This document shows, piece by piece, positions 25,769-28,431 of a stretch of 28,431 bases of DNA (positions are counted from its first letter, which is position 1; the number at the start of each line of letters is the position of its first letter). The position numbers were made by a program, and so were the translations under genes. The stretch is from Gemmatimonas sp. UBA2094 (GTDB lineage Bacteria > Gemmatimonadota > Gemmatimonadetes > Gemmatimonadales > Gemmatimonadaceae), in the NCBI GenBank assembly GCA_002331565.1, contig DCZC01000158.1, positions 958 to 29,388 of the forward strand, given 5' to 3'. The notes beneath the pieces are model-generated. The model had not been told where the DNA came from and ran no database searches. It saw only the letters and a program-made list of their open reading frames with translations.

Positions 25769-26626
25769 ATGTCACTCGACCTGCAGAACGCCCAACTTCT
25801 GGCTGTCACCGCCATCTTCGCGCTCTTCGCGGTCGCCGAGTTGGCCATGGGGCACTTCTTCCCCGGCAGCGCCTCGGCCGAAGACAACCGGCTCGACGTG
25901 GCAGTGGGGGTCACGTTCCCACTCATCTCCGGATCGGTGTTCGCCGCGTCGAAGGCGCTCTGCGGCTGGGTGATTCCCCAGCTGCGTGATGCATGGGCCG
26001 ACTGGCCCTGGTGGCAGATGGTGGTCCTGCTGCTGCTTGCTGACGATCTGACGCAGTACTGGTGGCACCGTCTGTCGCATACGTCGGTTATGTGGCCACT
26101 GCACCGGGCGCATCACTCGGCCGCGTACATGAGCGTGCGCGTGGTGTATCGCAACAATGCGTTCTACTACGCGCTGATGCCTGGCCTTTGGTTCAGCGGA
26201 GCACTGTTGTACCTCGGTTTCGGGTGGGTGTTCGTGGGCTACAGCGTGGTGAAGCTCGCGGTCATCATCGGCGCCCATTCGGCGATCCGGTGGGACCGCT
26301 GGCTGTACCGCCATCGTGCACTGCGTCCGGTGGCCTGGCTGCTCGAGCGTATCATCTCCACCCCGGCCACCCACTTCGCCCATCATGCGCTCACGCAGGA
26401 TGACGGCATCGGGCATTACATGGGGAACTACGGCAACCTGCTGTTCCTGTGGGATGTGTTGTTCGGCACCGCGCGCATCACGCGCCAGTATCCGCCCGCG
26501 TTCGGCCTCAAGGACGACCGGCGGCACGGCCCCGAACGATGGTATCACCAGATGTTCTTTCCGTTGTTCCGCTCGCGTCGCGCCGAAACGGTGCTGGGGC
26601 GCGAGTCGCATATTCCGATCGACTGA
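25769..26626 (+). CDS. Sterol desaturase / fatty acid hydroxylase-family membrane enzyme
   Basis: This 285-residue integral membrane protein has the histidine clusters of the di-iron fatty acid hydroxylase superfamily: WWHRLSH (H100, H104), LHRAHHS (H112, H115, H116), and further on GAHSAIRW and HFAHHALTQDD followed by GHYMGNYG. Hydrophobic spans surround these (about four to six). Members insert oxygen into or desaturate sterols, fatty acids, carotenoids or hopanoid-like lipids; bacterial members are rarely characterised, and the substrate is unknown. It starts at 25769 (MSLDLQNA), 32 bp after the amidohydrolase, and is followed after 33 bp by the flavin oxidase, so the three form one probable operon. 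Confidence 0.9.
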   Translation: MSLDLQNAQLLAVTAIFALFAVAELAMGHFFPGSASAEDNRLDVAVGVTFPLISGSVFAASKALCGWVIPQLRDAWADWPWWQMVVLLLLADDLTQYWWHRLSHTSVMWPLHRAHHSAAYMSVRVVYRNNAFYYALMPGLWFSGALLYLGFGWVFVGYSVVKLAVIIGAHSAIRWDRWLYRHRALRPVAWLLERIISTPATHFAHHALTQDDGIGHYMGNYGNLLFLWDVLFGTARITRQYPPAFGLKDDRRHGPERWYHQMFFPLFRSRRAETVLGRESHIPID

Positions 26627-26659
26627 CGTCGCCTTCCGCCTCCCACCGCCCTCTCCACC

Positions 26660-27898
26660 ATGCAACGCCGCACCTTTCTCCACGCCATGAGCGCACCGCT
26701 CGGCCTCGCCGCACTCGACCGGGCCGGACTTGTCCCGGCGTCGGTACGTCCCGTGTCCGCGCCGGCCATTCGCACAAACCAGCGCTCGTCGGTCGTCGTC
26801 ATCGGCGCCGGTGCCTTCGGCGGGTGGACGGCGCTGCACCTGCGCGAGATGGGGCACGACGTCACGCTCGTCGACGCGTACGGCCCCGGCAATTCGCGCG
26901 CGACGTCGGGCGACGAGACGCGGCAAATCCGCTGTGGCTACGGCGACCGTCTGCTGTACGCACGGTCGGCCCTTCGGGCCATGACGGCATGGCGCGAGCG
27001 AGAGCAGCAATTCGGTGTGGCCCTGCTCAATCCGACCGGCCGCCTGCAGCTCGCGCCCGACTGGACGCCCTCGCTCAAGGCGACCCAGAGTACCCTCACC
27101 ACACTTGGCGTGCCGTTTGAAGCCCTGACCGACGGTGAGATGCGGAAGCGCTATCCGCAGATGAATCCGGATGGGATGGGCGTGGGACTCCTCGAGCCTG
27201 GTGCGATGGTAATTCGCGCCAAACAGGCCATGCTCGCGGTTTCGCAGGCGTTCGTGAAAGCGGGCGGCACACTGCGCGTGGCACGTGTGCAGCCCGGCAC
27301 GGTGACTGGCGGTCGGCTCGTGGACCTCAGGGTGGACGATGGGTCACGGCTCACCGCCGACGCCTTCGTGTTCGCGTGTGGTCCATGGCTTCCCAAGCTC
27401 TTCCCGGGAGTGCTGGGGGCGCGCATCCAGGTCCCGGGGCGTGATGTCCTGTACTTCGGCTTGCCCGCCGGAGATCAGCACCTCGCGTTCCCCAACTTCC
27501 CCAACTTCTCGGAAGAACGCTACTACGGGTTCGCCAGCATCGACGGCCGTGGATTCAAGGTGTGCCCCACGAGCGGGACGACGAGTTTTGATCCCGATGT
27601 GGACGAGCGCGTCATCAGTGCCACCGAAGTCCGCCGCGCGCGGGCGTATCTCGCGCAGCGCTTTCCCTCGTTGGCGAATCAGCCGATCACCGAGTCACGG
27701 GTGTGCCAGCTCGAGAACACCGCCGACGAACACTTCATCATCGACCGGCATCCGGAGATGGCGAACGTGCTTCTGGCCGGCGGCGGATCGGGACACGGCT
27801 TCAAGCACGGCCCCGTCATCGGCGGCTACATCGCGAAGCGGGCGCTGGGTGAGCAGACCGACTCGGACTTCGATCACATGGTGCGGCTCGCGCGCTGA
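26660..27898 (+). CDS. Tat-exported sarcosine oxidase-like FAD-dependent oxidoreductase
   Basis: This 412-residue flavoprotein of the DAO family resembles monomeric sarcosine oxidase and N-methyl amino acid oxidases. The FAD loop VVVIGAGAFGGWTALHL is at 45-61, followed by SGDETRQIRCGYG, as in sarcosine oxidases. Near the C-terminus, RVCQLENTADEHFIIDRHP carries C349 where sarcosine oxidases bind FAD covalently, and GGGSGHGFKHGP follows. The N-terminus MQRRTFLHAMSAPLGLAAL is a twin-arginine signal type (RRTFL), with a possible cleavage after VSA (about residue 34), so the enzyme is probably folded with its cofactor and exported. It presumably oxidises a secondary or N-methyl amine, releasing hydrogen peroxide. 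The gene ends inside the 3' end of argH on the other strand (25 bp overlap). Confidence 0.88.
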   Translation: MQRRTFLHAMSAPLGLAALDRAGLVPASVRPVSAPAIRTNQRSSVVVIGAGAFGGWTALHLREMGHDVTLVDAYGPGNSRATSGDETRQIRCGYGDRLLYARSALRAMTAWREREQQFGVALLNPTGRLQLAPDWTPSLKATQSTLTTLGVPFEALTDGEMRKRYPQMNPDGMGVGLLEPGAMVIRAKQAMLAVSQAFVKAGGTLRVARVQPGTVTGGRLVDLRVDDGSRLTADAFVFACGPWLPKLFPGVLGARIQVPGRDVLYFGLPAGDQHLAFPNFPNFSEERYYGFASIDGRGFKVCPTSGTTSFDPDVDERVISATEVRRARAYLAQRFPSLANQPITESRVCQLENTADEHFIIDRHPEMANVLLAGGGSGHGFKHGPVIGGYIAKRALGEQTDSDFDHMVRLAR

Positions 27899-28431
27899 GC
27901 GCCGAGCCACGTGCGCAACTCGGCGAGTTGCGCCTGCACCGCTTCCGGGTTGGTGGACTGGGGCGAACGTTTCGCGCGCACCGAGGCCTGCGCCGTCACG
28001 ACACGCATCACGTCGGCACCAAACTGCGGGTGGAACGCGCGCCATTCGGCCGGGCTGAGATCCTCGAAGGTCCTCTGCTTGCGCAGCAGATCGCGCACCA
28101 TCCCTCCCACCGTTTCATGCGCGGTGCGGAAGGGCACACCCTTCGTCACCAGATAGTCGGCGACGTCGGTGGCCAGCAGGAATCCCGACGCTCCGCGTGC
28201 CGTACGAGCCCGATCGAGCGTGAGGGTGCGGACAACCGTCGCGGCCGCACTGGCGGAGCCCATCACGGTGTCTTCGGCATCGAACAGGGCTTCCTTGTCT
28301 TCCTGCAGGTCCTTGTTGTATCCACTCGGCAATCCCTTCATGATGCTGAGCATCGCCGTGAGATGGCCGATGGTGCGCCCCGCCTTGCCCCGTACCAACT
28401 CCATGGGATCGGGATTTTTCTTCTGCGGCAT
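27874..28431 (-). CDS. argH: Argininosuccinate lyase, C-terminal part (partial at window edge)
   Basis: This enzyme of arginine synthesis cleaves argininosuccinate to arginine and fumarate. Only the last 185 codons are present; the gene runs in from beyond the right edge. The visible part opens with MPQKKNPDPMELVRGK, the fumarase/aspartase-superfamily signature, whose methionine is internal and not a start. Following are LPSGYNKDLQEDKEALFD, typical of argininosuccinate lyase, and the C-terminal helical region RTAHETVGGMVRDLLRKQRTFEDLSPAEWRAFHPQF. The identification rests on this C-terminal sequence and is good. It converges with the flavin oxidase gene. Confidence 0.93.
   Translation of the reverse strand: MPQKKNPDPMELVRGKAGRTIGHLTAMLSIMKGLPSGYNKDLQEDKEALFDAEDTVMGSASAAATVVRTLTLDRARTARGASGFLLATDVADYLVTKGVPFRTAHETVGGMVRDLLRKQRTFEDLSPAEWRAFHPQFGADVMRVVTAQASVRAKRSPQSTNPEAVQAQLAELRTWLGAQRASRTM

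Overview
The window is a compact, GC-rich stretch of bacterial chromosome. It carries about 21 protein genes and one RNA gene, with short intergenic gaps. I see no tRNA, rRNA, insertion sequence, phage gene or CRISPR array. Many genes lack a Shine-Dalgarno sequence, and several have a TANNNT box 6-7 nt before the ATG. There are many exported or lipid-anchored proteins of a Gram-negative type (GH20, DUF1080, S41 protease, PD40/TolB-like, a LolA-like protein). This would fit a Gemmatimonadota-like chemoorganotroph, but the assignment is inferred from gene content and style; no marker gene was compared.

Left part (1-5246, all on the minus strand). The 5' portion of dnaX runs off the left edge and is preceded by the SRP RNA gene ffs with its own -10 box and terminator. 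Next come a low-specificity threonine aldolase, a YihY/BrkB-family membrane protein overlapping a YtxH-family protein, and an unusually long class II fructose-bisphosphate aldolase-like enzyme.

Central carbon block (5406-10205, minus strand). Transaldolase, pyruvate kinase, a PhnP-like metallo-beta-lactamase-fold hydrolase and glucose-6-phosphate isomerase lie head to tail with gaps of 2-36 bp, and the aldolase follows 159 bp downstream. Together they cover parts of glycolysis and the pentose phosphate pathway.

Envelope block (10334-16332). It holds a lipoprotein S41 peptidase without the CtpA-type lysine, a LolA-like exported protein, a PD40 propeller protein, and divergently from it a lipoprotein with a BIG2 domain and 14 regular repeats of about 39 residues. 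A YfiT/DinB-family protein closes the block.

Sugar block (16458-22151). A likely operon encodes an exported DUF1080 protein, a NupG-like MFS permease, CutC and an exported GH20 beta-N-acetylhexosaminidase. A Gfo/Idh/MocA oxidoreductase faces it convergently. The combination suggests uptake and breakdown of amino-sugar or 3-keto-sugar glycosides.

Right part (22244-28431). An acyl-CoA synthetase lies divergent to a probable operon of a YtcJ-like amidohydrolase, a sterol desaturase-family membrane enzyme and a Tat-exported sarcosine oxidase-like flavoenzyme. The C-terminal part of argH enters from the right edge and overlaps the flavoenzyme tail to tail.

No obvious new defence or mobile system is present. 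The most original items are the 14-repeat lipoprotein, the sugar block with CutC inside it, and the recurring leaderless start signature.
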